In this document: positions 21,080-31,341 of the stretch, in pieces
Layout of the letters: each line of letters opens with the position of its first letter
How positions within the stretch are numbered: position 1 is the first letter of the stretch
DNA from: Symbiodinium microadriaticum
Taxonomy: Eukaryota > Sar > Dinophyceae > Suessiales > Symbiodiniaceae
NCBI GenBank assembly: GCA_001939145.1
Contig: LSRX01000168.1
Location: 385,163 to 449,162 of the forward strand
Reading direction: 5' to 3'
Length of the DNA: 64,000 nucleotides
Notes under the pieces: model-generated
Seen by the model: the letters and a program-made list of their open reading frames with translations, nothing else
What the model was told of the DNA's origin: nothing
Databases searched by the model: none
Program-made: the position numbers and the translations under genes

Positions 21080-21285
21080 TATAGGGTTTAGGGTCTAGGA
21101 TTTGGGGTTTAGGGTTTAGGATTTAGGGTTTAAGGTTTAGGGTTTAGGGCCTAGGATTTGGGGTTTGGGGTTTAGGATTTAGGGTTTAGGGTTTAAGGCT
21201 TATAGGGTCTAGGATTTGGGGTTTGGGGTTTAGGATTTAGGGTTTAAGGTTTAGGGCTTAGGGTCTAGGATTAAGGTCATAAACC
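21080..21285 (+). repeat. About 57-bp tandem repeat of heptamers
   Basis: CTAGGATTTGGGGTTT recurs at 21094, 21151 and 21209 and CTAGGATT at 21265, defining a 56-58 bp higher-order unit of about eight degenerate heptamers. Confidence 0.85.
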
Positions 21286-21429
21286 CGTACGTCGAGGGAA
21301 GGCCGAAGCACCTGAGCCCCAAACCCTACCCTAAGGTTTAGGGTTTAGGGGTTAGGGGCTTAGGGGTTTAGGGGTTTAGGGTTTAGGGTCTAGGGTTCAG
21401 GGTTTAGGGGTTTAGGGGTTTAGGGTTTT

Positions 21430-21663
21430 AGGGTCCATGTACCCAGAGAGCTGTACATACTTTGGCCTTCAAGTAGTCCCTAGGTTTAGGGGTTAGGGCC
21501 TATAGGGTTTAGGGTTCTTGAGTTTAGGGCTTAGCGCCTATCTAGGCACTCTAGGAAGAAAGTATAGACTTAAAGGGTAGCTGTACATACTTTGGCCTTA
21601 AAGTAGTCCCTATATGGGCAGTCTAGGACCAAAGTATATACTATTTAAATACATGAACCCTTG
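21430..21663. mobile_element. Two overlapping family C pieces with heptamer insert
   Basis: GGGTCCATGTACCC...TACATACTTTGGCCTTC...AGTAGTCCC (21430-21482) is followed by about 60 bp of TTTAGGG-like sequence. A second left arm CTGTACATACTTTGGCC and the right half CCAAAGTATATACTATTT...ATGAACCCTT come after that. Confidence 0.7.
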
Positions 21664-22139
21664 GGGCTAGCTTGAGGGCAACCTTTGGAACGGCACATAA
21701 GCGCAGATGGCGGTGCCCCGAAGCAATCCCCAGGACGATTGACGCACCCAGCTCGCCGAGAACCTTGGCCAAACACAAAGCTGCTGGTGGATTTGTGACA
21801 TATTCTACAGCTGATAACTAAAAGTGTATCAGTCTACTTGACGGAGCATTCCAACTGGAAGAGATTAGAAGTTGCTCTGTCGAAGTCGGGAAGCCCCTCT
21901 TTCTGAAACAACGGCCCAACAGGTACATATGCACAAACATAGCCTAGATCGTTAGTGTAACGGAACCGAGGCCTCAATGCTCCTTTCAAGGGCCCATTTA
22001 ACGAATCTACAAACCCTAAACCCTTTACCCTAGAAGGTTCCTTATACTATAGGACTATTGGAGACCAAACGCTTCGATTCGAACCCCCGCGCACCAAGCC
22101 CGACTCAGCAGAAGCCAAAGCTGAAGCCCGAAGCTCAGA

Positions 22140-22260
22140 CGTAGGGTTTAGGGTTTAGGGTTTATAGGGCTTTTGGGTTTAGGGTTTTAGGGGGTGTTTG
22201 GGGGTTTAGGGGTTTAGGGGGCGTTGGGGGTTTAGGGTTTTTGGGATTTAGGGTTTTGCG
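22140..22260 (+). repeat. Telomere-like tract
   Basis: TTTAGGG with GGGGTTTAGGGG and TTTTTGGG variants. Confidence 0.85.
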
Positions 22261-22365
22261 GTTTGCATAGAGTATACTTTAATATAACATATCTAAAGTA
22301 CGTAGCCCAGAACCCTGCCCCCTGACAACACCCCAGCCTAACCTCAAACCCTAGACTAGGCTCCC

Positions 22366-22468
22366 TACGGCTGATGATATAAATCCTGCCTTACCCAAAA
22401 TAAGGAATATACCATACTTCATAGTGGAGGGTTGTTAAGGTAATGAAGGAATTATATCATCAACAGTA
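22366..22468 (+). mobile_element. Family B copy 4 (B4)
   Basis: CGGCTGATGATATAAATCC to ATATCATCAACAG, TA on both sides, interior AATAAGGAATATACCATA. GT is lost at the left end (CGGC), and the flanks are heptamer-rich with no coding frame. Confidence 0.88.
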
Positions 22469-22554
22469 ACTAGACTCCGCACTAAAACCTCAGACCTAAA
22501 ACCCCATAAACCCTAGATCCCACAGCCCAACACCCTAAACCCCAAGCGCCTAAA

Positions 22555-22640
22555 CCGCCTATTAACCCTAAACCCTAAACTTTATTAGGGTTTAGGGGTT
22601 CAGGGCTAAACCCTAAACCCTAAACCCCTAAACCCTAAAA
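22555..22640. repeat. Telomere-like tract with strand switch
   Basis: CCCTAAACC units, a short TTTAGGGGTTCAGGG block at about 22585, then CCCTAAACCC again. It is an inverted heptamer block within one tract. Confidence 0.85.
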
Positions 22641-23038
22641 TGGTCCCCAACACCCTGACCGTCCTGCACCCTGACCCGTCCTGCTTGCGAGTCACCCCCA
22701 AAAGTACAAAAGGCCCCAGGGAGTCACCGGCAGAGGCTGCACGAACGAGCCTTTGGAGCTTTCATGAGCTTAGCTTAAGGCACTTAAAATTTAGGTCTCG
22801 GTTTATGCGTTTACTTACCGTTTAATGCTTGATGGTGTAGGCTTCTATGGATAGGGTTGGGATTTGGGAGGCTTTGGGCTTTCAACGGCCAGTCGTAGCT
22901 CTTCTATTCGATAATGGTTCTCTCCCCTGACAAGGGTAGGGCCCCGTCTTCTCACTTTTCCACTTCGGGGCTTGGGGGTTCACTGCAGAGGATTTCTGAA
23001 ACCCAGCGCGCAAGATTTCTGATCTTAGCACTTAAACT

Positions 23039-23132
23039 TACCCATAGGCTCCATTATAGTTCCTTTTTGTGGTTTATATTTAGGATCCTATAAGGTAATC
23101 CCAAGAGGGAACTACTTTGGAGCCTCTGGGTA
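23039..23132. mobile_element. Family A copy 5 (A5)
   Basis: TACCCATAGGCTCC to GGAGCCTCTGGGTA with the centre TTTAGGATCCTATAAGG. TA flanks both ends. It abuts the minus-strand open frame at 23133. Confidence 0.9.
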
Positions 23133-23645
23133 GAGCTCAGGCTCTTTACTTGCCGAGTTTGTGATTCGGCAAGAGCTTCCGGGTCTAAGCAGTGCATAGA
23201 CGCGGATTTGGGCAAGTCCAAAGAGTCCTAGGTACTCTTCTTGGAGGATACTGAGGGATTTTTTTGGGGAAGAAGCCTCTGCATCGGTACATGTACCCGA
23301 CATGGTCGGATAGACATGTGCCCCTTCTATCATAAGCACATAATAAGATGCATTGGAAGTGTAAACGGCCATAACACGCCTCAGGATTGCAAGGCATAGA
23401 TGCTGAGTAGCAAACGCTGAGCTCTACGTCAGCAAGAGGGTGACGGGTTTACATCGAGTATCCAGATGTCTGCAGTGTACCTTTTCAAAAAATGGAACTG
23501 ACGTGAGCTGACCCTTTGGCAATGTTGTGGCTGTCTGTCGGTATTTGTTACAAGCTGTCAAGGGTACGCTGCAGTGGTTAAACACTCTAGGTACACTGCA
23601 GTGCATTGTTAACCTTTGACATGAACTTACCCTATGTAAAACCAA
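23133..23645 (-). pseudogene. Unidentified reading frame, 171 codons with one TAG
   Basis: The minus strand is open in a single frame from 23645 to 23133 except for one TAG at 23424-23426. The first part (74 codons) is Cys/Thr/Val/Leu-rich. The second part includes MAVYTSNASYYVLMIEGAHV, then a helical SILQEEYLGLFGLAQIRVYA stretch. It ends at family A copy 5. With A5 and one TA removed the frame closes immediately with TAA. There are no heptamers in the stretch. Family unknown. The TAG could be a lesion, an intron edge or recoding. Longest well-mixed frame in the window. Confidence 0.35.
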
Positions 23646-23956
23646 AACTATCTGTCGGCAGTTTGCTGGTACGGATGTGTTGCGGTGGTTGTTCTAGGTA
23701 CAGTGCGGTGTATTCTCTTACCAGTTAAGGAATACTCCCCAAAACCCCGGGCCAACACTTGGCTTAGCGTTTGTGTGTGGATGCGACTAAGGAGTGTCAG
23801 GCTTCAAAAAATCAGCCACAAACCAGAGAAGCGTTAACGGCCATGCAGCTGCGAGCACAATGCGAAGAGGATTAGCACCGCAATATCACCTCAGGGAACT
23901 CTGCCTTAACCCTAAACCCTACCTTAACACCAAAACAACCAACCGTTTAAAGGATA

Positions 23957-24060
23957 TACATATGTATGCATGCGTATATCTATTTATATATATACACACA
24001 TACATACACACATACATACATACATACATACATACATACATACATACATACATACATACA
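23957..24060. repeat. (ACAT)n microsatellite
   Basis: TATATACACACATAC leads into about 18 CATA units. Confidence 0.95.
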
Positions 24061-24310
24061 GAACTTCAGACTTGTGGTTCTGAGGCTTTAGATTCACGGC
24101 TCCAGGGATCATCATGTGAAATCCCCATGGCCAAACGCGAGTGCTGATTGTGCAGTTTGTACGGTTTAGGGTTTAGGGTTGTTGCAAAGTCAAACAGCAA
24201 GCAGAGTCGGTACGGTTGCGATGTAGATTCTTCTGTGATTGTTCTGGATTTCGGCCGCCAGAAATGCTTTCTTAGAGACTGAGGGGTTCGACGTACTAAG
24301 GGCGACACAT

Positions 24311-24410
24311 GGGTAGCTCTCAAAATTAGGGTCCCTTTTTGGGTCCTTGTTATAAGGGTGCCGCACTATATTGGGGACCTAAAAAGGGGCCCTAATGTAG
24401 AGAACTACCC
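24311..24410. mobile_element. Family D copy 5
   Basis: GGGTAGCTCTCAAAATTAGG to CCTAATGTAGAGAACTACCC, with a centre containing GGTGCCGCACTATATTGGGG. It is a complete 100-bp hairpin. Confidence 0.9.
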
Positions 24411-24487
24411 TTGTCTAGTCCCCTCAAAGAAAACCTATAACAATCCTTACAGATCCGCCTAAGAAATCCTAAGAAGTTTAAGGAATC

Positions 24488-24578
24488 CTAAGAAGGGACC
24501 CAAATATTGGGGACCGAAACCCTAAACCCTAAACCCCTAAACCCCTAAACCCAGGGGTCCTACTTTAGAGATCTACCC
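24488..24578. mobile_element. Family D copy 6, invaded by heptamers
   Basis: AGGGACCCAAATATTGGGGA resembles the family D centre. About 40 bp of CCCTAAACCC units follow, then the right arm GGGGTCCTACTTTAGAG and ACCC. The left terminal arm is missing. Confidence 0.55.
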
Positions 24579-25488
24579 ACATACTTGGTTCTGGGTGTTG
24601 CCTGGAAGCCTGGTGTGTGGTTTAGGGTGTAGGGCTTTAGGGTTTTAGGGTTTAGGGTTTAGGGCTAGGGGGCGTGTACTTCTTTATCGTGTCCCGGATG
24701 CTTGCCTCATGTCTGCTCATCCTGAACAGAGGTCCCTTTCGGCTGTCTATCTTGCTGGTAGCTGGGGAGAGCGAAGACACCACAGAAACGACACCCGACA
24801 AAATCGAAACACCCATCTCGATCGTTCAGGGTTCAGGGTTCAGGGTTTAGAGCCTAGGGTATAGGGGTAGAGGGCTTAGGGTTCGAACCCCCCGTCTCTA
24901 TCCAAGTAGATTCCGGTGTTTTTGGACGAAGATGAACTCTTTCAGCTATCTGTCGGCCATAATGGCGCTCATAACTTGGAGGACTCAAACACAGGTGCAC
25001 ACCTGACTGTAAAGCGTGAGACTCTACACCACGAAAGCAAACCTACCTTCACTTTGAGGACTCCTATAAGGAAGAGGTGAGGTCATAGTAAGCTTATGGA
25101 GTGCATGTAAGCCCTAAACCCTACACCCCACATGACATTCCCAAAGCTTGGAAATCCTGAAACCTGAAACGCGAAGTCCCTCCAAACCCCTACCAACCCT
25201 TATAGAACCCCTTAGGTTTAGGGTTTAGGCCTTAGGGTTATAATCCTTCCAGTTCTTCATAAGTTAAAGAGCCCATTGTACGAAGAAAGCAAACCTGAAA
25301 CCTGAACCCTCAACCCTGAACCGGAAACCTTACACCTCAAAGCTTTAGAAGTGCAGTTCCAGGCCAAGGGCTCAAAACAGTAATGCCGATGGCCATGTTT
25401 CCAGCCTCGTGTAGCCCCCGGACACGCTCGAAACTCGAAAGCCAGCAATTAGAGCGGCTCTCTGTTCTGGCTCTTTTGGGTGTACCTA

Positions 25489-25572
25489 TAAGGGTCCACG
25501 TGCTTATATAGTATATACTTCAGCCTTAAGATACTCACCATCTATGTATTTCGATGCCAAGGTATATAATAC
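25489..25572. mobile_element. Family C copy, right end lost
   Basis: AGGGTCCACGTGCTTATATA, GTATATACTTCAGCCTTAAG and GCCAAGGTATATAATAC follow the C order but no terminal TGGACCCTT is present. Confidence 0.6.
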
Positions 25573-25913
25573 AGAACTACTTGAGTTTCAAGAGTTACTC
25601 CTTTCGTAACTATTATGAAGGCCAGGGTCTACATAAACCCTGAGCGGGCTGACGAATCAGGGGTCTATATTGAACCCCAGATCTTACATCCCGAACCCGT
25701 GACCCGACACCTGTGGTTCAGCTATGTTGAGTTATTTATGGGAATAGAAACGATTCTAGACTGCGAAAAACTAAAAGTGAAGCCGCTGCCCTAAGCCCTG
25801 CAATAGCAGCAACAGCACACAAGCTGTATAATACCAGCAGATGCCAGACAAACGCGGCACAGGAATCCTAAAGCCCGAAATACCTGAAACTGCAAGCTAT
25901 GATCCCGAAACAA

Positions 25914-26007
25914 TACCCATAGGCTCCATCATAGTTCCTTTTTGTGGTTTAAATTTAGGATCCTATAAGGTAATCCCAAAAAGGAACTACTTTGGAGCCT
26001 CTGGGTA
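25914..26007. mobile_element. Family A copy 6 (A6)
   Basis: TACCCATAGGCTCC to GGAGCCTCTGGGTA with centre TTTAGGATCCTATAAGG. TA duplication 25914-25915 and 26006-26007. Confidence 0.9.
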
Positions 26008-26048
26008 CCTACTCCAGCCCCGAAGGAAACCCGAACTCCTGTACGTAA

Positions 26049-26140
26049 CCCTAAGGCTCTAAGGACTCATCTTTTAAAGGCTTGTGGGCCCAACGACCAT
26101 ACTATATAAGGCTTTTGGGCTATTTTGAGCCTTAGGGTAA
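26049..26140. mobile_element. Family E copy 1 (E1)
   Basis: CCCTAAGGCTC to GAGCCTTAGGG with the interior AAAGGCTTGTGGGCCC and ATATAAGGCTTTTGGGC. TAA precedes and follows it, a 3-bp duplication of the kind made by PIF/Harbinger-type elements. Confidence 0.85.
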
Positions 26141-26229
26141 GCTTCCCGTCCGCCTTCGTGTCACCACATTTCAGCTCAGAGATGATAGCGATAGCGGAGG
26201 CGGGGCTTCTTGCTGTCATCAATGCCTCG

Positions 26230-26430
26230 TGGAGGGCTTTAGGGCTGGGGTGTTAGGGTTTAGGGTTTAGGGTGTAGGGTTTGGGGTTTAGGGATTTGGG
26301 TTTATAAACCTTAAACCCTAAACCCAGGTTTAGGTTTTTTGGGGTTTGGGGCTTAGGCTTGGGGCTTAGGGTTTCGAGTTTTGGGCTTCGGGGTTTCAAG
26401 CGCTTGGAGTGTGGGGTTTGGGGTTTAGGG
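26230..26430. repeat. Telomere-like tract flanked by a diverged direct repeat
   Basis: TTTAGGG units with an inverted CCTAAACCC block at about 26308. CATCAATGCCTCGTGGAGG (26218) lies to the left and TATCAACGCCTCATGGAGG (26439) to the right. Confidence 0.8.
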
Positions 26431-27582
26431 TTTAGGGCTATCAACGCCTCATGGAGGTCTTCAGGGATTCAGGGAGTAGTGCCTCAGGGCTTCGGGTCTA
26501 GTTTAGGGTTCCGGGTTTAGGGTTTAGGTTTGGGGGTTCACGGCTTAGGGTTAAGGGTTCAGGGTCATAGTAAGATATATAGGGTCTTCGATGTGGCTTA
26601 GGGTCTTGGAGTTTAGAGTTTAGGGTACAGCGGCCTTTCGAATAATTAATATCGCTTGCATTATACTAGTGTATGAATGTATGGGGACTGTACGCGGATA
26701 TAGTACCTTATATTATTTTTGACCTCTATGACTGGGGTGAGAGCTGGTTCTCGCTTGCGGATGTGAGCAGACTTACCCAAACCTCTGTCATCTGTAAAGC
26801 CCCTGAACAGGGGCTAGCATGTAGCCCAAAACCCACAACACGATCGGTTATGACCCGTGATTATGAGGTATGAGCCGACGGTTCAGCGTTTTGGTGCTTT
26901 CGGATACTAATCAGGACATCCGAGAAAGGATAGGGGGTTTGGTGCGTGACCCACGCGGCGTTCTGTGGGATATTAGTATAAAGGGCTCATAAGCTGTCTT
27001 CCGCCTCTCTCACTGAGCATGTCACGTGCTTCTTGTCTGAATGTTTCTGGACTTTTTATGGCACAGCTCAGCTGCTTTCCCTAAAGCCCTAAACCCTAAA
27101 CCCTGGCTCTTCTTTCCTGGAGTCGCTGGCTCTGCATGGCACCTTTGTAGGGTTTCACAGGGTGTAGGTTTAGGTTTAGGATTTAGTGCCCGGCTTTGCA
27201 AAGCTAGGCTGCTGCCAGGCTGCCGACTTTGTTCGTGCAAACACGGCCTACCCAAAGGATCCGGATACCCAGGACTTTCTCACGAGTCGCTGTGAGGAGA
27301 TAAGGCTTTCATGTTGCTAGCACCCCCGGTCAGGGCATCCACTAAGATACATTCACCAACATCCATAAAGAGCAACAATGCAGACATATATGTAGGTACA
27401 TGCACAATCTCCACAATCCTAACTTAATCCCCAAGCCTTCAACCCATAAGCGTTGCAGTCAAACCGCTGCCATAAGAAGACAGAGACTTCCGCGCGCGGC
27501 AAGGGACGACTGCATGCCAAGCGCTGCAATCGTGATCCTCGGTGCTGCTAAGAGGTTGAGGGTGTAGGGTTCAGTGATTCAG

Positions 27583-28176
27583 GGTTCCCAAACCTTAAAC
27601 CCTAAACCTTAAACCCTTAAGGGTTCCTAAACCCTACACCCTAAACCTTAAACCCTCAAGGGTTCTTAAACTAAACCTTAAACCCTTAAGGGTTCCTAAA
27701 CCCTACACCCTAAACCTTAAACCCTCAAGGGTTCTTAAACCCTAAACCTTAAACCCTTAAGGGTTCCTAAACCCTACACCCTAAACCTTAAACCCTTAGG
27801 GTTCCTAAACCCTAAACCTTAAGCCCTTAAGGGTTCCTAAACCCTACACCCTAAACCCTAAACCCTTAGGGTTCCTAAACCCTAAACCTTAAACCCTTAA
27901 GGGTTCCTAAACCCTACACCCTAAACCCTAAACCCTTAGGGTTCCTAAACCCTAAACCTTAAACCCTTAAGGGTTCCTAAACCCTACACCCTAAACCCTA
28001 AACCCTTAGGGTTCCTAAACCCTAAACCTTAAACCCTTAAGGGTTCCTAAACCCTACACCCTAAACCCTAAACCCTTAGGGTTCCTAAACCCTAAACCTT
28101 AAACCCTTAAGGGTTCCTAAACCCTACACCCTAAACCCTAAACCCTTAGGGTTCCTAAACCCTAAACCCTCAACTT
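27583..28176 (-). repeat. 70-bp higher-order repeat of telomere-like heptamers
   Basis: About eight copies of a unit of roughly ten heptamers, ordered as CCTTAAACCCTTAAGGG, then TTCCTAAACCCTACACC and CTAAACCC, then CCCTTAGGGTTCC. The CCCTTAGGG landmark falls at 27793, 27863, 27933, 28003, 28073 and 28143, an exact 70-bp period. The first two units use variant CCCTCAAGGGTTCTT with 69- and 71-bp spacing. The unit contains small palindromes CCCTTAAGGG and CCTTAGG. Copies are nearly identical, so the array expanded recently. Confidence 0.97.
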
Positions 28177-28349
28177 AGGGTTACTCTTCAGGTTTAGGGG
28201 TTGATCGGGCTCCAAGAGAGATCTTAAAGGCCTCTCCTACCGAGATCCTTGGAGCTACGAGCATGGTGAGTAGAAGAGTGACTGTTGGGTTTAGGGTTTA
28301 GGGTTCTGGTTTAGGGTTTAGGGTTTAGGGTGCTGCTATGAAAGATACG

Positions 28350-28456
28350 ACTGTTGATGATAGAAATCCTGAACATTACCTGTAATGACCCTGAACTATG
28401 GGAGGTATGGTAGATTCCTTATTATGGGTAATGCAGGATTTATACCATCAAGCGTA
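28350..28456 (-). mobile_element. Family B copy 5 (B5)
   Basis: CTGTTGATGATAGAAATCC to CCATCAAGCG then TA. The interior CTATGGGAGGTATGG matches B3. The sense orientation is minus, with the donor end mutated to CGCTTG. Confidence 0.8.
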
Positions 28457-28854
28457 CCATCTGGTTGCAAGAACTACTATAACAAGGGTTCTCCAAGCGC
28501 TACTCAAAGGAATACAGTAAGGGTTTGGGGTACTTAGAGCACTGGGCTTCAGGGTTTAGTCGCCTGGGGTTTGTTGCAGGTTTGTGGTTTACGGTTGAAG
28601 GGAGTTTGGAGTCTACATAAGGTACGGCCAATACATTACGGTTTAGGGTTTAGGGTTTGGCTGGTGACACAAATCCCCCCGAACTGTAGCCTGCGCCCTT
28701 GAAGTGCGTGGACTTTACCAAGTTGGTAAGCTTACCCATAGTCACAATCGAGCTCTCCTTGTTGGGTTAGCCACTTCTGCGACTGGGATCCCGTAGCGAA
28801 AACTAGTTCAAGCAAACGGCATTGGAGATTCCAAGTAGGGTCTGGTTGGAGAGT

Positions 28855-28925
28855 TTAGGGTTTATGGTTTAGGGGTTTAGAGTTTAGGGTCTAGGGTTTT
28901 GGGGTTAGGGGTTTAGGGTTTTATC
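28855..28925 (+). repeat. Telomere-like tract
   Basis: TTTAGGG/TTTAGGGG units with TATGG and GAGTT variants. Confidence 0.8.
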
Positions 28926-29079
28926 AGCGTGCGAGACTTACATGTTTACATTTCGGGGTTAGGGGAGCTGAGGGTGCCTGTAACACCCTCGATATTCCCC
29001 CCCCACTAAAAACAAAAAAAAAATCTCAAGCCCCTAAAGCCGTCATGGGGCTTGATCAGGGTTTCGGGTTTTAAGCGTG

Positions 29080-29188
29080 TAGGAAATTCTCCAAAACAGG
29101 GTCCTTTTCTAGGGCCTCCAAACAGTACGGCGCCCTTTTGTAACGGACCCTAAGATGGACCCTGATCTAGAGAACTACCTGCAGGTTC
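29080..29188. mobile_element. Family D copy 7, diverged
   Basis: GGAAATTCTCCAAAACAGG to CCTGATCTAGAGAACTACC, with the centre CAAACAGTACGGCGCCC. Confidence 0.75.
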
Positions 29189-29568
29189 ATGCCAAGAAGC
29201 AGTCCAGACGACTCGAGGAAGAAAATCCCAGCGGCACAAAACAGCACCTGTGTAATATAGGGGTTTAGGGTTTAAGGGCTTAGGGTATAGGGCACAAAAC
29301 ACCACCTGGACCTGTGCTTTCGCTTTGCGATGCAAATTAGACTCGGGCTTGGGGGGAATATGTGCGCCTAAAAACCCTAAACGCTAAATATGCTAACTCC
29401 AAATCCGTAATGAAGATTTAAGAGGTTTAAGAGATTTCGTCGCAGTAGGTACAGGCTTCAGCGCATTGAAATTTACAAGGGTTTAAGGGTTTCGGGTGTA
29501 GGGGAAACACAGGGCGCCTCACTAGCTAATTTCGACTTGCGTTTTACGGTTAAGGGTTTAGGATGGGT

Positions 29569-29871
29569 TTAGGTCTGTTCTGCGTTGGAACAGTAGGGGA
29601 AGACTGTTGTTGGTTCATCCCTTTCCCTCAGCCTCCCGCCAAGGCCCGCCAACATTTTCCCCGGGGCCCCCCGCCAATCTGCGTCTGTTTGCACAGCATC
29701 GTGGATTTTTGGATCGAAGGGTGATTTGACCGAAACTTGACTCAGCAGTTGTCTCAACACCAAGAACTCCACACCCTCACATGATTCAGGGTTACGAGCA
29801 TTGTAAGCAGAACCTGCACCCGTGCACTCTAAGCCTTTCCTCAAAGACGTTGAACATCCCACAAAGCTCAA
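29569..29871 (-). CDS. Exon-like open frame, 100 codons
   Basis: Minus-strand frame in heptamer-free sequence, well mixed: GVEFLVLRQLLSQVSVKSPF, then a DPKIHDAVQTDADW stretch, a Gly/Arg-rich turn region and a polar end. It stops at TAG in 29569, next to a TTTAGG-rich stretch. The heptamer-free area continues to about 30380, with a 142-codon minus frame (29936-30364) and short plus frames that I cannot rank. Family unknown. Confidence 0.28.
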   Translation of the reverse strand: MSFVGCSTSLRKGLECTGAGSAYNARNPESCEGVEFLVLRQLLSQVSVKSPFDPKIHDAVQTDADWRGAPGKMLAGLGGRLRERDEPTTVFPYCSNAEQT

Positions 29872-30377
29872 GTAATCTTAGGGAACCCAAAGAAAGGACT
29901 TGCAAAACCCCCTCAAGCACAAACCCGGTAAGCCACTAAAGCTGCAGCCGAATCACTGTGCACGTGCAGATGAAGAGAACCTGCAGGTATGCTGTCTGCC
30001 GTCCCATGATACTGCGAAGGTTGAAGCGTATTGGGAAGATGAAGACTAAACTTACTAGATAAATAAGAAGAAAGATCGTCGGTTCCTGGGAGCAACACAT
30101 TAGAGATTGCATCACGGGGCTACACCCAATCGCTAAGCTGGAATTCGCAGCACGAAAGAGAAATGGTAACTTGCAGCTGAATCCTAAACTGGTCTTCGGA
30201 AGTACCTGGTACCAGCGTGCCAACTGCTGTCTATAGCAGTGGAAACGGGCAACAGGCAGCATAAACCACAAACATACATACACCTGCATGCGAACAGAAT
30301 AGCTACGGGCTGCAGTAGGGGTGCTTGTAATGCGACTTATGAACCTATAACCCTCTGAGAACACGCTCCTTGCATAA

Positions 30378-30484
30378 GATAGGGGCCTTCATAATTACCT
30401 ATACAGTTTTGAGGGCTCTTTACTAGAGTTATAGTAGAATATACCCCCCAAACCCCCATTCTAATAATTAAGGCCCCTACAGGT
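30378..30484. mobile_element. Family G copy 5
   Basis: ATAGGGGCCTTCATAATTA at the left and TAATAATTAAGGCCCCTAC at the right. The interior includes TATAGTAGAATATACCCC and AACCCCCATTC. Confidence 0.8.
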
Positions 30485-31230
30485 TAGAACTTCGAACCTT
30501 CCAGTCCAGGTCAGCCAAATGGAGGTCCCCTGAACACTCGGACCCCTAAGCACCATTACAACCTAAACCCTAAACCCTAAACCCTATAAACCCTATAAAC
30601 CCTAAACCCAAAAAAACCCTACACCCTATAAAAGCTCTTAAGGCTTCGTCCCTAGGCCCCGCCTGCAGTGCCATGGGCTTCAAAAGGCCCTGGAGCTCTG
30701 GAAGAAAGATCTCCGCCCCTGCCGCGCCTGGGCTATGGAAATAACATGGTATATAGAATATGGGACTTTTGGGTTTAGGGCTTAGGGTTTAGGGTTTTAG
30801 GGTGTAGGGTTTAGAGGGAATGACATGGTAGAATATGGGACTTTCTGAAAACAAGGGGTACCTTATTTTGAGGTCCTTATAATAGGGATCCTACTATTTA
30901 GGGTTATGCCAATTCTCAGAAAAGAAGTTGGGTTTTAGGGTTTGCGAGGGTTGAGGGTTTAGGGTCTAGCGTTTAGGAAGTTTAGGATTTAGGGATAGAT
31001 TGATCAAAAATCATGCTGTGCATACACCGACGCTTACCCAAACCAGTCATGATTGTTTAACTTATTAGGTATGTGCATGGGAGTGTGAGGAAATAAATGT
31101 TCACCGCGCCTGCGATGAACGCGAGAGAGATCTGGTTGATCATGCCTTTGCCGAGGCGCTCTCAGTCAAGATAGCGGCTTCAGCTACAGGTCAGGCACCC
31201 GGAAGCAGGATGGAGGATTCAGGATTTGGG

Positions 31231-31341
31231 CAATCAGTTCTCTAAATTAGGGTTTCTTTGACTTTGATGGTTCATTTTTGATAAGGGTGCCGTCCTTCCT
31301 CTTTTTCGGGACCTCCAAAGGGACCCAAGTTTAACGAACTA
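31231..31341. mobile_element. Family D copy 8, diverged
   Basis: CAGTTCTCTAAATTAGGG to CCCAAGTTTAACGAACTA, with GATAAGGGTGCCGTCC in the centre. Confidence 0.6.

Larger units (their letters stand above)
25841..26228 (+). pseudogene. Coding-like frame interrupted by elements A6 and E1
   Basis: ATG at 25841 follows an acceptor-like ACCAGCAG and opens a polar, Pro/Glu/Lys-rich frame (MPDKRGTGILKPEIPETASY). Removing A6 plus one TA (92 bp, 25916-26007) continues it as a Pro/Thr-rich stretch (TPAPKETRTPVR). Removing E1 plus one TAA (92 bp, 26049-26140) continues it again into an acidic, Gly-rich and Cys-rich end before heptamers begin. Neither 92-bp segment is a multiple of three. The minus strand of the last part is also open and protein-like, so the strand is unsettled. 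Confidence 0.25.

Noticed and set aside
22060..22110. GGTTCGAATC box, possible tRNA T-arm
   Set aside because: The flanking bases do not form a T stem and no D or anticodon arm is found upstream.
24870..24905. GGTTCGAACCCC box after a heptamer tract
   Set aside because: It is explained by heptamer-derived GGG/CCC. There is no cloverleaf.
24961..25040. tRNA-like stretch on the minus strand (GTGGTGTAGAG and GTTTGAGTCC motifs)
   Set aside because: The anticodon stem does not pair and the acceptor ends are not complementary.
26253..26444. Minus-strand frame of Leu-Asn-Pro-Lys-Pro repeats
   Set aside because: Direct translation of CCCTAAACCC heptamers. The same applies to many short frames ending in these residues.
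27583..28176. Regularly spaced repeats resembling a CRISPR array
   Set aside because: The spacers are not unique. The whole unit is a tandem heptamer repeat in eukaryotic-type DNA.
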